DNA of 64,000 nucleotides from JAJFUE01 sp041687335 (GTDB lineage Bacteria; Sumerlaeota; Sumerlaeia; MVZB01), in contig JAWLCE010000014.1 of the NCBI GenBank assembly GCA_041687335.1, positions 1-64,000 on the forward strand, written 5' to 3'. The translations under genes were made by a program, and so were the position numbers. Shown here in pieces: positions 34,977-44,455 of the stretch. The stretch's first letter is position 1. Each line of letters begins with the position of its first letter. The notes below the pieces were generated by a model, which saw nothing but the letters and a program-made list of their open reading frames with translations, did not search any database and had not been told where the DNA came from.

Positions 34977-36860
34977 CTAAACTTGGATCGCCTGGCCGTC
35001 TTCGTCAATCAACCGGCCGCTGAAAATCTCGCGCAGCAGCTTGACCCGTCGGCCCACTTCAGGATCCGACCCCAGGAAGGCCCGCGCACGCTCCACCGCC
35101 CCCCGCGAATCCACCGAGGCCGTGGCCGGCTTCACCTTGGGCGCCGCCGCCGGAGCGGCCGGGCGTGATGACATCGATGGCGGCGGTGGCTCCGGCTCGT
35201 CATCCTCGTCCTGAACCCGGCCCTCGGGCCGCCCATCCTTCAGCACCCGCGCCGCCGCTGCGGGCGCTGCGGGCGCGACAGCCTTCGGCATCGCCCCCCC
35301 CACCGGCTCATCGAGCAAGACCAGCCGCACCGGCTTCCCGAAGTGATTGGCCAGCGTGCCCTCAAGCAAACGCACATTGTCCGGCACGTTCAAGATGCGC
35401 CGGGCCAGCGGGATCGCTCCCGTCAAATCCACCCGCAGCGCGTCCCCCTCCAGCACGACTTGGCGCGCCTCAGCCAGATAGCGCCCCAGAAACTCCGGCA
35501 ACTGCGGTAACAACTCGCCCTTCACATCCGTCCCGCCCGGCTCCCGAACCGCGGCCAACGGCGGAACAGGACTCTCTGCCGCCGCGGGCGCCGCCGAATC
35601 ATGCATGACGAAGGCCGCCGCCGGCGCGGGCGCCGTCCGCTGTGCCGGTCGCTCACGCGGGGGGTCCGGCGCGGCTGCGGGGGCCGCCGGACCGAAGGCT
35701 GCCTCCGGCAGTGCGCCGATCCGCGCCATGATTTCCTCGATCGGCACCACCGGCTGCACCGTGGCCAGTCGCAGCAGCGTAAATTCCAGCAGGAAGCGCG
35801 CCTGTGCCGATCGCTTCATCCGCTCCTCCAGCTCCAACAGCTGGTTGAGCATGTTGAACAGCGTCGCCGGCGCCAGTTCGCGAGCCTGACGCCGCGCCGA
35901 CTCCAGCGCCTCGCCGGTTGACGGCAGCAGCCGCTCGCCTGCCCCCGCCTGAATCAGCATCAACTCGCGCAGGTAAGCCGACAGGCTGCGGGCAAATCGC
36001 TCCAGGTTGCGACCACGCTCCACCAGTTCCTCAACCAGCCCGAGCAGCCGCGGCCCGTCACCCGTCCGAATCCACTCCACCGCCTGCCGCAGGGAACCTT
36101 GGTCGGCCATCCCCAGCAGCCGCGCCGCACTCTCGGCGTCCGGCTTGCCCTCGGTCATCGACAACAGCGAATCCAGCGCCACCAGTGCGTCACGCATTCC
36201 TCCCTCGGCCGATCGCGCGATCATGCCAAACACCTCACGCGCCATCGCCGGCTCCAGTTCGACACCCTCGCGTTCGCACACCTGCCCCAGGCGCCGAATG
36301 ATATCCTCGCTCGAGAGCCGCCGGAAGCCATGGATCACGCAGCGCGAGCGGATCGTCTCGGGCACCCGCTCCAGCTCGGTGGTGGCCAGCACGAACACCA
36401 CCGACGGCGGAGGCTCCTCCAGCGTCTTCAGCAGCGCATTGAACGCCCCCGACGAGAGCATATGCACCTCGTCGATGATATAGAGCTTGTAACGCGCGGC
36501 GAATGGGGCCTGGATCACCCGCTCGCGCAATTCGCGGATATTATCCACCCCGGTGTTGCTGGCCGCATCGATCTCGATCACGTCCAGGTCACTGCCTGCG
36601 GCGATGTCGACGCAATGGCGGCATGTGCCGCAGGGCTGCGCCGTCGGCCCCGCCACGCAATTGAGCGCCCGCGCCAGCAGCCGCGCCGATGTCGTCTTGC
36701 CCGTCCCACGCGGCCCCGCCATCAGGTGCCCATGGGCCACCCGCCCCTGCCGCAGCGCGCCCTCAATCCCCCGCGCGACCGCCTCCTGCCCCACCAGATC
36801 CTCAAAGGTCTGCGGCCGATACTTGCGGGCCAGTCCCTGATATGTTTCCTGGCGGGCCAT
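34977..36860 (-). CDS. dnaX: DNA polymerase III subunit gamma/tau
   Basis: Clamp-loader ATPase of the replisome. 627 aa. Starts YQGLARKYRPQTFEDLVGQE; Walker A GPRGTGKTTSA (~49-59), zinc module with CGTCRHC (~77-83), Walker B IIDEVHML, and sensor 1 ATTELERVPETIRSRC. A long Pro/Ala-rich linker (~400-450 and ~545-600) separates the tau-type C-terminal domain. AAGGAG lies 7 nt upstream of the start. No obvious A-rich slippery heptamer for a gamma form was noticed. It ends convergent with the FtsB-like gene. Confidence 0.96.
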   Translation of the reverse strand: MARQETYQGLARKYRPQTFEDLVGQEAVARGIEGALRQGRVAHGHLMAGPRGTGKTTSARLLARALNCVAGPTAQPCGTCRHCVDIAAGSDLDVIEIDAASNTGVDNIRELRERVIQAPFAARYKLYIIDEVHMLSSGAFNALLKTLEEPPPSVVFVLATTELERVPETIRSRCVIHGFRRLSSEDIIRRLGQVCEREGVELEPAMAREVFGMIARSAEGGMRDALVALDSLLSMTEGKPDAESAARLLGMADQGSLRQAVEWIRTGDGPRLLGLVEELVERGRNLERFARSLSAYLRELMLIQAGAGERLLPSTGEALESARRQARELAPATLFNMLNQLLELEERMKRSAQARFLLEFTLLRLATVQPVVPIEEIMARIGALPEAAFGPAAPAAAPDPPRERPAQRTAPAPAAAFVMHDSAAPAAAESPVPPLAAVREPGGTDVKGELLPQLPEFLGRYLAEARQVVLEGDALRVDLTGAIPLARRILNVPDNVRLLEGTLANHFGKPVRLVLLDEPVGGAMPKAVAPAAPAAAARVLKDGRPEGRVQDEDDEPEPPPPSMSSRPAAPAAAPKVKPATASVDSRGAVERARAFLGSDPEVGRRVKLLREIFSGRLIDEDGQAIQV

Positions 36861-36958
36861 GATGAAGCTCCTTGTGCAGCGGCCGGCATGATGCCACCCG
36901 CTTTCTCCTATTCTTCGCCTTTACCATACAACAAGCCCCCCTCAGGCGCAAGGGGCTA

Positions 36959-39067
36959 TCAGTCAGATCCTTCCGCAAACCGACCCGGATCTCCCGCCAC
37001 CGTCGGGTGCAGTTCCATCTCGAGGAACATGATTCCTAATTCCCTTCGGTCGGTGCTGCCTGGCAGATGATCAATCGGTCGCCAGACAGGTAGACGCAAG
37101 TCCAGTTGCAGCCGCTGCCCCGGCCCCTTGACCTCGATCACCCCCTCAATTTCCAGCGCCCCCGGCCCGACGCGCAGGGTGCGAAAGACCTCCTCACCGG
37201 GCAATCGGTAACCAATTTCGACCTCAGCTGTGGGCAAGGGCTGAGCGCGCCAGCCGTGCAATTTGAGGTGATAAAAACCATAGCTGGGCGGGCCGGTCCA
37301 CTCCAGCCGTGGCCGCGGCCCCTGCGACCAGCGCCACGGCAACTGATCGAGACCCTGAAACTCCAAACCGCTCCAGCCCGATGACCGGTCGAAGGTTTCA
37401 TCATGGGCCAGGATCACCTGACCGCGCGGAATCTGGCGCTCCGAGAAGCGCTTCAGCACCTCTCGCCGCTGTTCCACCACCGCCTTCAGCGCGCCCGGCT
37501 CGACGCGCCAGAGGTTCAGGTCGGACTTCATCCCGGGATCCTCAGTGCTGAGAACCCGTGTAATGCAAGGGGAGGCATCCAGAATGCCCGCAAGCAACAC
37601 CGTTTCAAAGGCGGCAGCCGATCGACCCAGCCCATGCTGTGATAGCCGGTGGCTCAAAAACCAAGTGGGGCCGCCATCATGGAAAGCCTGCGCCGCCTCC
37701 TCAAGCGTCACCATCCGATATGGACCCAGGCGGCCCAGCCAAGGGACCATCGCCGAGTCGAGCAAGACCATTGTCTCACTCCGATTGGGCGGCTCAGGCA
37801 GCATGGTCAACGAGTGCAGGTCACCGCGCAGATACATCCGCTCGCGCATCACCGCCACCGAACCGGTGGCCATCAGCAGCATGATCAGCCCCAGCACGGC
37901 CATCCCGGCCCGTTTTGGTCTCAACCGCACGACCAACCCAGCCACAAGCAGCACAAAAAACGGAGCCGCCATCAGGTTATAGCGCCCCGACATGAAGACC
38001 GGCGCCAGCTCCCGGCTCGACAGGTAAAATTTCACCGCGATCGGCACGACCACCATCAGTGTCAATGCCGGCAATACCAGCGGATCATCGGCGCCATCCC
38101 AAGCCCGTCGGCAGGCCAAGGCCCAGATCACCACGCCCAATCCCGCCACCACCGTCACGCCCATGATGAGCCAGGCGGCCCCGCTCATCGGATTCGGTGC
38201 CTTGAGAGGCCCCCAAGGCAGATGATAAAACAATGAAACGGCCAGGTCAGGCCATCGGGCCCAAGGCAGCCAAAAGAAGCCTTCACCAACCGGCGCCTGT
38301 TTCCCGCCGAGCATGACGCCGAGCCAAGGCAGATGCAGAACCAGCGTCAAGGCTGCCGCCGACAGTGACCAACCCAACAGGCGGGCGCGCCGTCCGCGTG
38401 CCCACACCAGTGCCAGCAGGACCACAACCCCCTGCGCCATCATATAGATCGCCACCAGCGAATGACTGTAGAGGGCAAGGGTCATGGCAATCACATAAAC
38501 CACGGCCCAACGCAGCGGCCGACCGCGCCCACCCAACAGCTCGACCATGGCGAAAGTCGCCACCAGCAGCATCAGGTGCACCAGCGCATAGTTGCGCAAC
38601 TCGACGGAGTAATAAGTCAATGCCGGCGCGACAGCCAGCAGTGCCAGCACGGCCAGTCCACCGAGTTCCCCCCACCAGCGCCGCCCGATCCGCCAGCCCG
38701 CCAGGCACGCCAGCCAGCCCGGGATGACCGAAGCCAGCCGCAGCCAGGCCAAAGATTCAAACGGTCCACCCAGCCAGCGGCCGCTGACAACAAATAAATG
38801 AAGCCACCAATAGTAGACCGGCGGATGGACATCGGCACGGGTCAGGCTCAGGATCCGCTGCGGTGAAAGCTGGGCCAGCAGCGCACTGAAAACTTCGTCA
38901 TACCAGTAATTGGGCCACAACGTCGGGATGAAGCGAGACAGAAAAGCCAGCCCCAGCAGGGCCAGCGCCAGCCCTTGCATGCCGCGGCCGCGTCCCCGGA
39001 TCGGCGGGACAGGCCCCGCCTGACCGCTTGAGCGGCGCATCGCCAGCAATTCGGAACGTGTCTGCAT
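36959..39067 (-). CDS. Membrane glycosyltransferase, GT39/ArnT-like, with C-terminal beta domain
   Basis: 702 aa. About eleven hydrophobic helices in residues 30-425. The first periplasmic loop has NYWYDEVFSALLAQLSP (Asp-Glu motif) and DVHPPVYYWWLH, typical of GT39/PMT-like enzymes that use polyprenyl-phosphate sugars. Residues ~430-700 form a soluble extracytoplasmic part, beta-rich at the end (RLEWTGPPSYGFYHLKLHG). AAGGGGAGG precedes the ATG. It could glycosylate a surface lipid or protein, but the acceptor is unknown. Divergent to the pilB-like gene. Confidence 0.8.
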   Translation of the reverse strand: MQTRSELLAMRRSSGQAGPVPPIRGRGRGMQGLALALLGLAFLSRFIPTLWPNYWYDEVFSALLAQLSPQRILSLTRADVHPPVYYWWLHLFVVSGRWLGGPFESLAWLRLASVIPGWLACLAGWRIGRRWWGELGGLAVLALLAVAPALTYYSVELRNYALVHLMLLVATFAMVELLGGRGRPLRWAVVYVIAMTLALYSHSLVAIYMMAQGVVVLLALVWARGRRARLLGWSLSAAALTLVLHLPWLGVMLGGKQAPVGEGFFWLPWARWPDLAVSLFYHLPWGPLKAPNPMSGAAWLIMGVTVVAGLGVVIWALACRRAWDGADDPLVLPALTLMVVVPIAVKFYLSSRELAPVFMSGRYNLMAAPFFVLLVAGLVVRLRPKRAGMAVLGLIMLLMATGSVAVMRERMYLRGDLHSLTMLPEPPNRSETMVLLDSAMVPWLGRLGPYRMVTLEEAAQAFHDGGPTWFLSHRLSQHGLGRSAAAFETVLLAGILDASPCITRVLSTEDPGMKSDLNLWRVEPGALKAVVEQRREVLKRFSERQIPRGQVILAHDETFDRSSGWSGLEFQGLDQLPWRWSQGPRPRLEWTGPPSYGFYHLKLHGWRAQPLPTAEVEIGYRLPGEEVFRTLRVGPGALEIEGVIEVKGPGQRLQLDLRLPVWRPIDHLPGSTDRRELGIMFLEMELHPTVAGDPGRFAEGSD

Positions 39068-39457
39068 CGCCTCCCCTTTGGCATCAAAAACTCGAGCGCC
39101 CCAAGATAACCGAAGCCGCCGCCGGAGTGAATGCGGAAATGCCGGCCCCGAAGCCCCGCGCCGCCGTCCATACCGGGAGCATATCTATTGACACTCTTTA
39201 AGATGCTGCCTTAAGCTTTCGGTGTGGGCCGTATTTTGTGCCCGGCATGGTCACCATCAGGAAAGCCCCCAAAGTCCCTGTTGGTTCAGACCGGTATCAA
39301 GGCCGCCCGCGCGCGCAAGGTGTGCCCGCCGGGGCCCGCCAGCGGGTCTTGGGCAAAATCGAATTACCAATCCAGCTGGAGGGCGTGCACCGGCACCGCG
39401 ACGGCGCCGCGGCCAACGCCTGCCGCCCAGTCTTGAATTGCAAGGAGAGGCCTGCCG
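39068..39457 (+). promoter_or_regulatory. Control region upstream of the pilB-pilT-pilB operon
   Basis: 390 nt gap between divergent genes. TTGACA at 39188-39193 is followed after 17 nt by a poor TTAAGC. The spacer contains an inverted repeat TTAAG (39198-39202) and CTTAA (39210-39214) with a 7-nt centre, a possible operator overlapping the promoter. CAAGGAGAGG lies near the ATG at 39458. No gene is recognised in the gap. Confidence 0.4.
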
Positions 39458-41212
39458 ATGGCGGACCCAATCAAAAAAAACCCCGCCTCCCGACCCGGCG
39501 AAGATGCCGCCCGCTCCAGCGATGGCAACTCGCGGGAACTGACGCGCAAGGCCGGTCAGGAGTTGCGCCGCACCATCGACCAGCTTTCCAACGACGAGAG
39601 CGCCGCCCGTATGCATGAGGAATCGGTCGATACCGGCCTGATGAGCAAGGACTCGGTGCTCGATGCGATCGCTGCCGACATGGGCATGGATAAAGTCATC
39701 CTGACCCAGGTCAAGTTCACCCCCGAGCTGATCGCCCAGGTGCCCGCCCGCGTCGCCAAGCGCTATGGCGTCCTGCCGGTGGAGTTTACACCGACTGAGA
39801 TTCACCTGGCGCTCTCCGACCCTCACAACGTCCAGGCGCTCGATGACCTGACCAGCATCCTCGGCAAGTCCGTCCGCGGCCGCGTTGCGCTGCAGGAGGA
39901 CATCGAGCGGCTGATCAAGAAGTTCTACGACAGCGACGACGTCTCCCAGCTTTATGCCAATATCGCCGAAAGCGAGGCACCTGACGCATCCACGCGCTGG
40001 GACGAGCTCAACCTCAATGCCGAAACCAAAAGCGAGATCGAGCAGCCGGCCGTCGTGCGCTTCGTGGACCTGATCTTCCGTCAGGCAGTCCACGAGCGCG
40101 CCAGCGACATTCACATCGAGCCCCATCGCTTCGGCGTCACGATCCGCTTCCGTATTGACGGCGTACTCCATGAGGTCCCCAGCCCGCCGCGCAAGTGGCA
40201 GAACGCGATCATCTCGCGCCTCAAGGTCATGTCGGGCATGGACCTGGCCGAAAAGCGCATCCCTCAGGACGGCCGCATTCGCCTCAACATGGATGACAAG
40301 AAACTCGACTTGCGCGTCTCGGTGCTGCCGATCATCTTCGGCGAATCGATCGTCATGCGTATCCTCGACCAGAGCACGGTTTTGCTCGGCCTTGAGGACG
40401 TCGGTTTCCTGCCGCGCTCGGTGCAGATCTTCCGCCGCCTGATCAAGCAGCCCAACGGCGTCATCCTGATGACCGGCCCCACCGGCTCCGGCAAGACCAC
40501 CACTCTTTACGCCGCCCTCGGCGTGCTCAACACCCCCGAGCACAAGCTGGTCACCCTCGAGGACCCGGTCGAGTATATGATCGCCGGCATCAACCAGATC
40601 CAGATCAACCCGGAGATCAAGCTCGACTTCGCCTATGGCCTGCGCGCCGTGCTGCGCCAGTCCCCCGATGTGATCCTGGTCGGCGAGATCCGCGACTTGG
40701 AGACCGGCGAGAATGCCATCCGCGCCGCGCTGACCGGCCACCTCGTCTTCTCCACGCTGCACACCAACGATGCCCCCAGCTCAACCATCCGTCTGATCGA
40801 CATGGGCATCAAGCCCTACCTGGTGGCCAGCTCGCTGCAGGCCGCGATCGCCCAGCGCCTGGTGCGCCGGATCTGCGGCGGCTGCAAGACCACCTACCGG
40901 CCCCACCCCGAGGCAATCGCCGAGATGGGCGTGGATCCCGAGGATTACAAGGATCACGATTTCAGCAAGGGGCGCGGCTGTGAACGCTGCGGCCAGAGCG
41001 GCTACCGCGGCCGGACGGCCATCCACGAGATCATGGTCATGGACTCGGACCTGCGCCGCCGCGTCATCCGCAGCGAGTCCGCCAACCGCCTCAAGAAGGT
41101 CGCCGTCGCCAAAGGGATGCACACCCTGCGTCGCGACGGCTTTGAAAAATGCGTGCTCGGCCAGACCACCTTCGAGGATGTGCTTCGAATCACGGCCGCT
41201 GACGATATGTAA
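39458..41212 (+). CDS. PilB/GspE-type assembly ATPase (copy 1)
   Basis: 584 aa hexameric cytoplasmic ATPase that powers type IV pilus or pseudopilus assembly. A T2SSE_N/MshE-like N-terminal domain (~55-160, with the YGVLPVEFTPTEIHLALSDP segment), then the ATPase: Asp-box region ASDIHIEPHRFG, Walker A GPTGSGKTTTLYAAL (~339-353), Walker B VILVGEIRDLETGE, His-box TGHLVFSTLHTND, and a zinc tetracysteine (CGGC and CERC). It is first of a three-gene plus-strand run with pilT and a second PilB-like gene. Confidence 0.9.
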   Translation: MADPIKKNPASRPGEDAARSSDGNSRELTRKAGQELRRTIDQLSNDESAARMHEESVDTGLMSKDSVLDAIAADMGMDKVILTQVKFTPELIAQVPARVAKRYGVLPVEFTPTEIHLALSDPHNVQALDDLTSILGKSVRGRVALQEDIERLIKKFYDSDDVSQLYANIAESEAPDASTRWDELNLNAETKSEIEQPAVVRFVDLIFRQAVHERASDIHIEPHRFGVTIRFRIDGVLHEVPSPPRKWQNAIISRLKVMSGMDLAEKRIPQDGRIRLNMDDKKLDLRVSVLPIIFGESIVMRILDQSTVLLGLEDVGFLPRSVQIFRRLIKQPNGVILMTGPTGSGKTTTLYAALGVLNTPEHKLVTLEDPVEYMIAGINQIQINPEIKLDFAYGLRAVLRQSPDVILVGEIRDLETGENAIRAALTGHLVFSTLHTNDAPSSTIRLIDMGIKPYLVASSLQAAIAQRLVRRICGGCKTTYRPHPEAIAEMGVDPEDYKDHDFSKGRGCERCGQSGYRGRTAIHEIMVMDSDLRRRVIRSESANRLKKVAVAKGMHTLRRDGFEKCVLGQTTFEDVLRITAADDM

Positions 41213-41251
41213 TGCCGGCCCCGCGCCGGCCAGGGGGGGAAGGACCCATAC

Positions 41252-42394
41252 ATGGACATCAATGAAATGCTCAAGATCGTGGTCGATCGCGACGCGGCCG
41301 ACCTGCACCTGCGCGTGGGTAAGCCCCCCGTCATCCGCCTGCACGGGGATTTCGAACCGCTCGACCCCACGCCGCTGACCGGCGATGACACCGAACGCCT
41401 GATGAAAGAAATCACCCCGCCACGCTACCAGCAGATGCTGCAGGAGCAGGGCAGCGCCGACTTCGCCTACGCGTTCAGCGAGCAGGCCCGCTTCCGCACC
41501 AATATCTTCCGCAACATGACCAACGTCGGCATCGTCATGCGCCTGATCCCGACCCGTATCTTCACCTTCGATCAGCTCGGCCTGCCCAAGGAGACGATCT
41601 ATCCGATCCTGCAGGCCCACCGCGGCATGGTGATCGTCACCGGGCCCACCGGCTCGGGCAAGACCACCTCGCTCGCCACGATGATCGACTGGATCAACAC
41701 CAATCGCGCGGTCCATATCATCACGATCGAGGACCCGATCGAATATACCCACAAACACAAGAAGGCCATCATCTCCCACCGCGAGCTGCACGTCGACACT
41801 CCCAGCTTCGCCAACGCCCTGCGCGGGGCGCTGCGCCAGGACCCCGACGTCATTCTGGTGGGTGAGATGCGCGACCTTGAAACGATGGAGGCAGCCATCA
41901 CGGCGGCCGAGACCGGCCACCTCGTCTTCGGCACCCTGCACACCATCGGCGCCGCCAACACCGTCGACCGCATCATCGACCAGTTCCCCGGCGGCCAGCA
42001 GGAACAAATTCGTGCCGTGCTTTCCGTGGCCCTCACCAGCATCATCTCGCAGACGCTGATGCCCAAGGCCTCGGGCAAGGGGCGCGTCGCCGCCTTCGAG
42101 ATCATGCACAACACCGCGGCCGTGGCCAACCTGATCCGCGAGAAGAAGACCAACCGCCTGACCTCGGTCATCCAGACCAGCGCCAAGCTCGGCATGATCA
42201 CCCTGGACGACTACGTCTTCATGCTCTATCGCAAGGGCATGGTCAGCGGCGAGGTCTGCCTGGAACGCGCCCAGAATTATGAGGAAATGCGCAAGCGGAT
42301 GATGGGCGAATCGACATCGAATGAGGAAACCGAATCCGCGAAGATGTCGGCCATGGGCGGCGCATCCAGCAACGAGCCCTCCGACGAGTATTGA
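41252..42394 (+). CDS. pilT: PilT-type retraction ATPase
   Basis: 380 aa. Lacks the N-terminal domain and the zinc tetracysteine of PilB, as expected for PilT. It starts MDINEMLKIVVDRDAADLHL; Walker A GPTGSGKTTSLATMIDW (~130), Asp-box ITIEDPIEYTHKHKKAI, Walker B DVILVGEMRDLETMEAAI, His-box TGHLVFGTLHTIGAANTVDRI, and the PilT-specific AIRAREG-like region is represented by LIREKKTNRLTSVIQT. It powers pilus retraction in the cytoplasm. A GGAAGGA ribosome site is present. It suggests a true type IV pilus besides the T2SS. Confidence 0.93.
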   Translation: MDINEMLKIVVDRDAADLHLRVGKPPVIRLHGDFEPLDPTPLTGDDTERLMKEITPPRYQQMLQEQGSADFAYAFSEQARFRTNIFRNMTNVGIVMRLIPTRIFTFDQLGLPKETIYPILQAHRGMVIVTGPTGSGKTTSLATMIDWINTNRAVHIITIEDPIEYTHKHKKAIISHRELHVDTPSFANALRGALRQDPDVILVGEMRDLETMEAAITAAETGHLVFGTLHTIGAANTVDRIIDQFPGGQQEQIRAVLSVALTSIISQTLMPKASGKGRVAAFEIMHNTAAVANLIREKKTNRLTSVIQTSAKLGMITLDDYVFMLYRKGMVSGEVCLERAQNYEEMRKRMMGESTSNEETESAKMSAMGGASSNEPSDEY

Positions 42395-42429
42395 GCCGGC
42401 AGGCGTAATGAAAACGATTGAGGCCTATC

Positions 42430-44382
42430 ATGGGTAAGAAACTATTCCGATTCGGCTCTGACGCGGCGGCCCCGCCCGACGAGGCAGCTGCCCGCACCAC
42501 CGAACGGATGCGCGACCTGATCCGCCGCGACTACAGCCCCGCGCAGGCCGAGATGCTGCGCCAGCTTGTCGACGAAGGCGAGGGCGCGGCCCGCTTCGAT
42601 GAGACCGGCGCCACCGTCGGCGAGGTCGTCGACGGCCCCACCGACCTGCTGCGGATGCTCTCCGAGCAGACCGGCATGCGGGTGGTCGACCTCAATGACT
42701 ATCCGCGCGGCGGCTACAAGCTGCGCATGCTGCTCAGCGCCGAACAGGCGAGGATGCTGCAGGCGGTCCCGCTCGAGGAAATGGAAGATGGCCGCGTCCT
42801 GTTCGCCATCGCCGACCCTTCCAACCCGATCATCATCGACACCCTGCGCCTGACCCTCGGCCGCGAGATCGAGGTCGTCATCGCCGACGCCCGCGACATC
42901 AACGACCGTATCCAGCAGTACTATGGCCTGGGCGAGGAGACCTTGGAGCACCTCGTCGAGAACGCCACGGCGAACGACGAGATCGACGACAACCCCCTCG
43001 ACACCCGCGGCGAGGAGGACCTCAGCGACATCGCCGGCCTCGCCGAGCAGTCCCCGATCAAGCGCCTGGTCAACGTGCTGCTGCTCAAGGCGATCAGCGA
43101 CCGCGCCAGTGACATCCACATCGAGCCCTTCCCCAATTTCATCCGCGTCCGCTACCGCGTCGACGGCGTCTTGCGCGAGCTCCCGGCCCCTCCGCGCAAC
43201 CAGTTGCTGCCGATGGTCTCCCGCATCAAGGTCATGTCCGAGATGAACATCTCGGAGTCGCGCCTGCCCCAGGACGGCCGCATGAAGCTCATCGTCGAGA
43301 ACCGCGAGATCGACATGCGCGTCAGCACCGTCCCCACCGTCCATGGCGAGTCCATCGTGATGCGCGTGCTCGACAAGAGCATGATGAACGTCGGCATCAG
43401 CAACATCGGCATGCTCCCCGAGGTGCTCGACAACTTCAAGAAGCTGATCCGCCTGCCCAACGGCATCATCCTGGTCACCGGCCCCACCGGCTGCGGCAAG
43501 ACCACCACCCTCTACTCCGCCCTGGCCGAGGTCCGCGACCCCGGCGAGAAGCTGATCACCACCGAGGATCCCGTCGAATACGAGCTGGGCGGCATCCAGC
43601 AGGTCAACATCAATGAAAGCATCGGCCTGACCTTTGCCCGCTGCTTGCGCGCCATCCTGCGCCAGGACCCCGACCGCGTCCTCGTCGGTGAAATCCGCGA
43701 CGTCGAGACCGCACAGATCGCCGTCCAGGCCGCCCTGACCGGTCACTTGGTGCTCTCGACGCTGCACACCAACTCCGCGGCCGCCACCGTGACTCGTCTG
43801 CTCGACATGGGCGTCGAGCCCTTCCTGATCACATCCTCCCTCGAGGCGGTCATTGGCCAGCGTCTGGTCCGCACGATCTGCGATTCCTGTCGCCGCCCGG
43901 TCCGCCCCAGCGAGGAGGACCTCTTCGAGTTCGGCGTCACCCTCGACGACGTGCGCGAGCAACAGCTTGAGTTTAACCAGGGTGAAGGCTGCACCGAATG
44001 CAACCACAGCGGCTATCATGGCCGGATGGGTATCTTTGAGCTGCTTGTGGCCGACGATGACATCAAGGAACTGATCCTGGAGCGCGCCACGACCGATGAA
44101 ATTCAGGAGCTCGCCTTGCGCAAGGGCATGATCTCAATGCGTCGCGATGGCTGGACCAAGGCCCGCATGGGCGTCACCACCATCTCCGAGGTCCTGCGCC
44201 AGACCCCGCGCGAGAGCGAAATGGGCGACTCGGTCTCCACCAGCATGCTTGTCGAGCCGGGCCAGATGCTGGCGCCGGCCAACCTGGACCGCCTCGAGGA
44301 CCAGCGCCGCAACGCGCTGCCCGAGCCGGCCGCCGCCACCGGCGACACCAGCAACCCCGAAGCCGCCACCCGCCCCGAGTAA
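42430..44382 (+). CDS. PilB/GspE-type assembly ATPase (copy 2)
   Basis: 650 aa. N-terminal MshEN-like domain (~70-165, VVDLNDYPRGGYKLRMLLSA then VLFAIADPSNPIIIDTL), ATPase with ASDIHIEPFPNFIRVRYRVD, Walker A GPTGCGKTTTLYSAL (Cys instead of Ser, ~350), Walker B RVLVGEIRDVETAQIA, STLHTNSAAATVTRLLD, and a zinc site (CDSC, CTEC). The ATG at 42430 has GAGG 8 nt upstream. The C-terminal ~60 residues are an extra acidic, Ala/Pro-rich tail. It ends with a bidirectional terminator. Confidence 0.9.
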   Translation: MGKKLFRFGSDAAAPPDEAAARTTERMRDLIRRDYSPAQAEMLRQLVDEGEGAARFDETGATVGEVVDGPTDLLRMLSEQTGMRVVDLNDYPRGGYKLRMLLSAEQARMLQAVPLEEMEDGRVLFAIADPSNPIIIDTLRLTLGREIEVVIADARDINDRIQQYYGLGEETLEHLVENATANDEIDDNPLDTRGEEDLSDIAGLAEQSPIKRLVNVLLLKAISDRASDIHIEPFPNFIRVRYRVDGVLRELPAPPRNQLLPMVSRIKVMSEMNISESRLPQDGRMKLIVENREIDMRVSTVPTVHGESIVMRVLDKSMMNVGISNIGMLPEVLDNFKKLIRLPNGIILVTGPTGCGKTTTLYSALAEVRDPGEKLITTEDPVEYELGGIQQVNINESIGLTFARCLRAILRQDPDRVLVGEIRDVETAQIAVQAALTGHLVLSTLHTNSAAATVTRLLDMGVEPFLITSSLEAVIGQRLVRTICDSCRRPVRPSEEDLFEFGVTLDDVREQQLEFNQGEGCTECNHSGYHGRMGIFELLVADDDIKELILERATTDEIQELALRKGMISMRRDGWTKARMGVTTISEVLRQTPRESEMGDSVSTSMLVEPGQMLAPANLDRLEDQRRNALPEPAAATGDTSNPEAATRPE

Positions 44383-44404
44383 CCGGCAGCGGGTCCCACA
44401 TTCA

Positions 44405-44437
44405 AAAGGGGCGCGGATGCTCAGTCCGCGCCCCTTT
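44405..44437. terminator. Bidirectional terminator between pilB copy 2 and the aldo/keto reductase
   Basis: A perfect 13-bp stem AAAGGGGCGCGGA (44405-44417) with 44425-44437 and a 7-nt loop, followed by CTTTT on the plus strand and preceded by A-rich sequence. Confidence 0.85.
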
Positions 44438-44455
44438 CTTTTGGCGCAACCCAAA

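Noticed and set aside
42442..44019. Long open frame antisense to the second pilB-like gene
   Set aside because: Repetitive Ala/Gly/Asp/His composition typical of antisense to GC-rich genes; the plus-strand frame has clear ATPase motifs.
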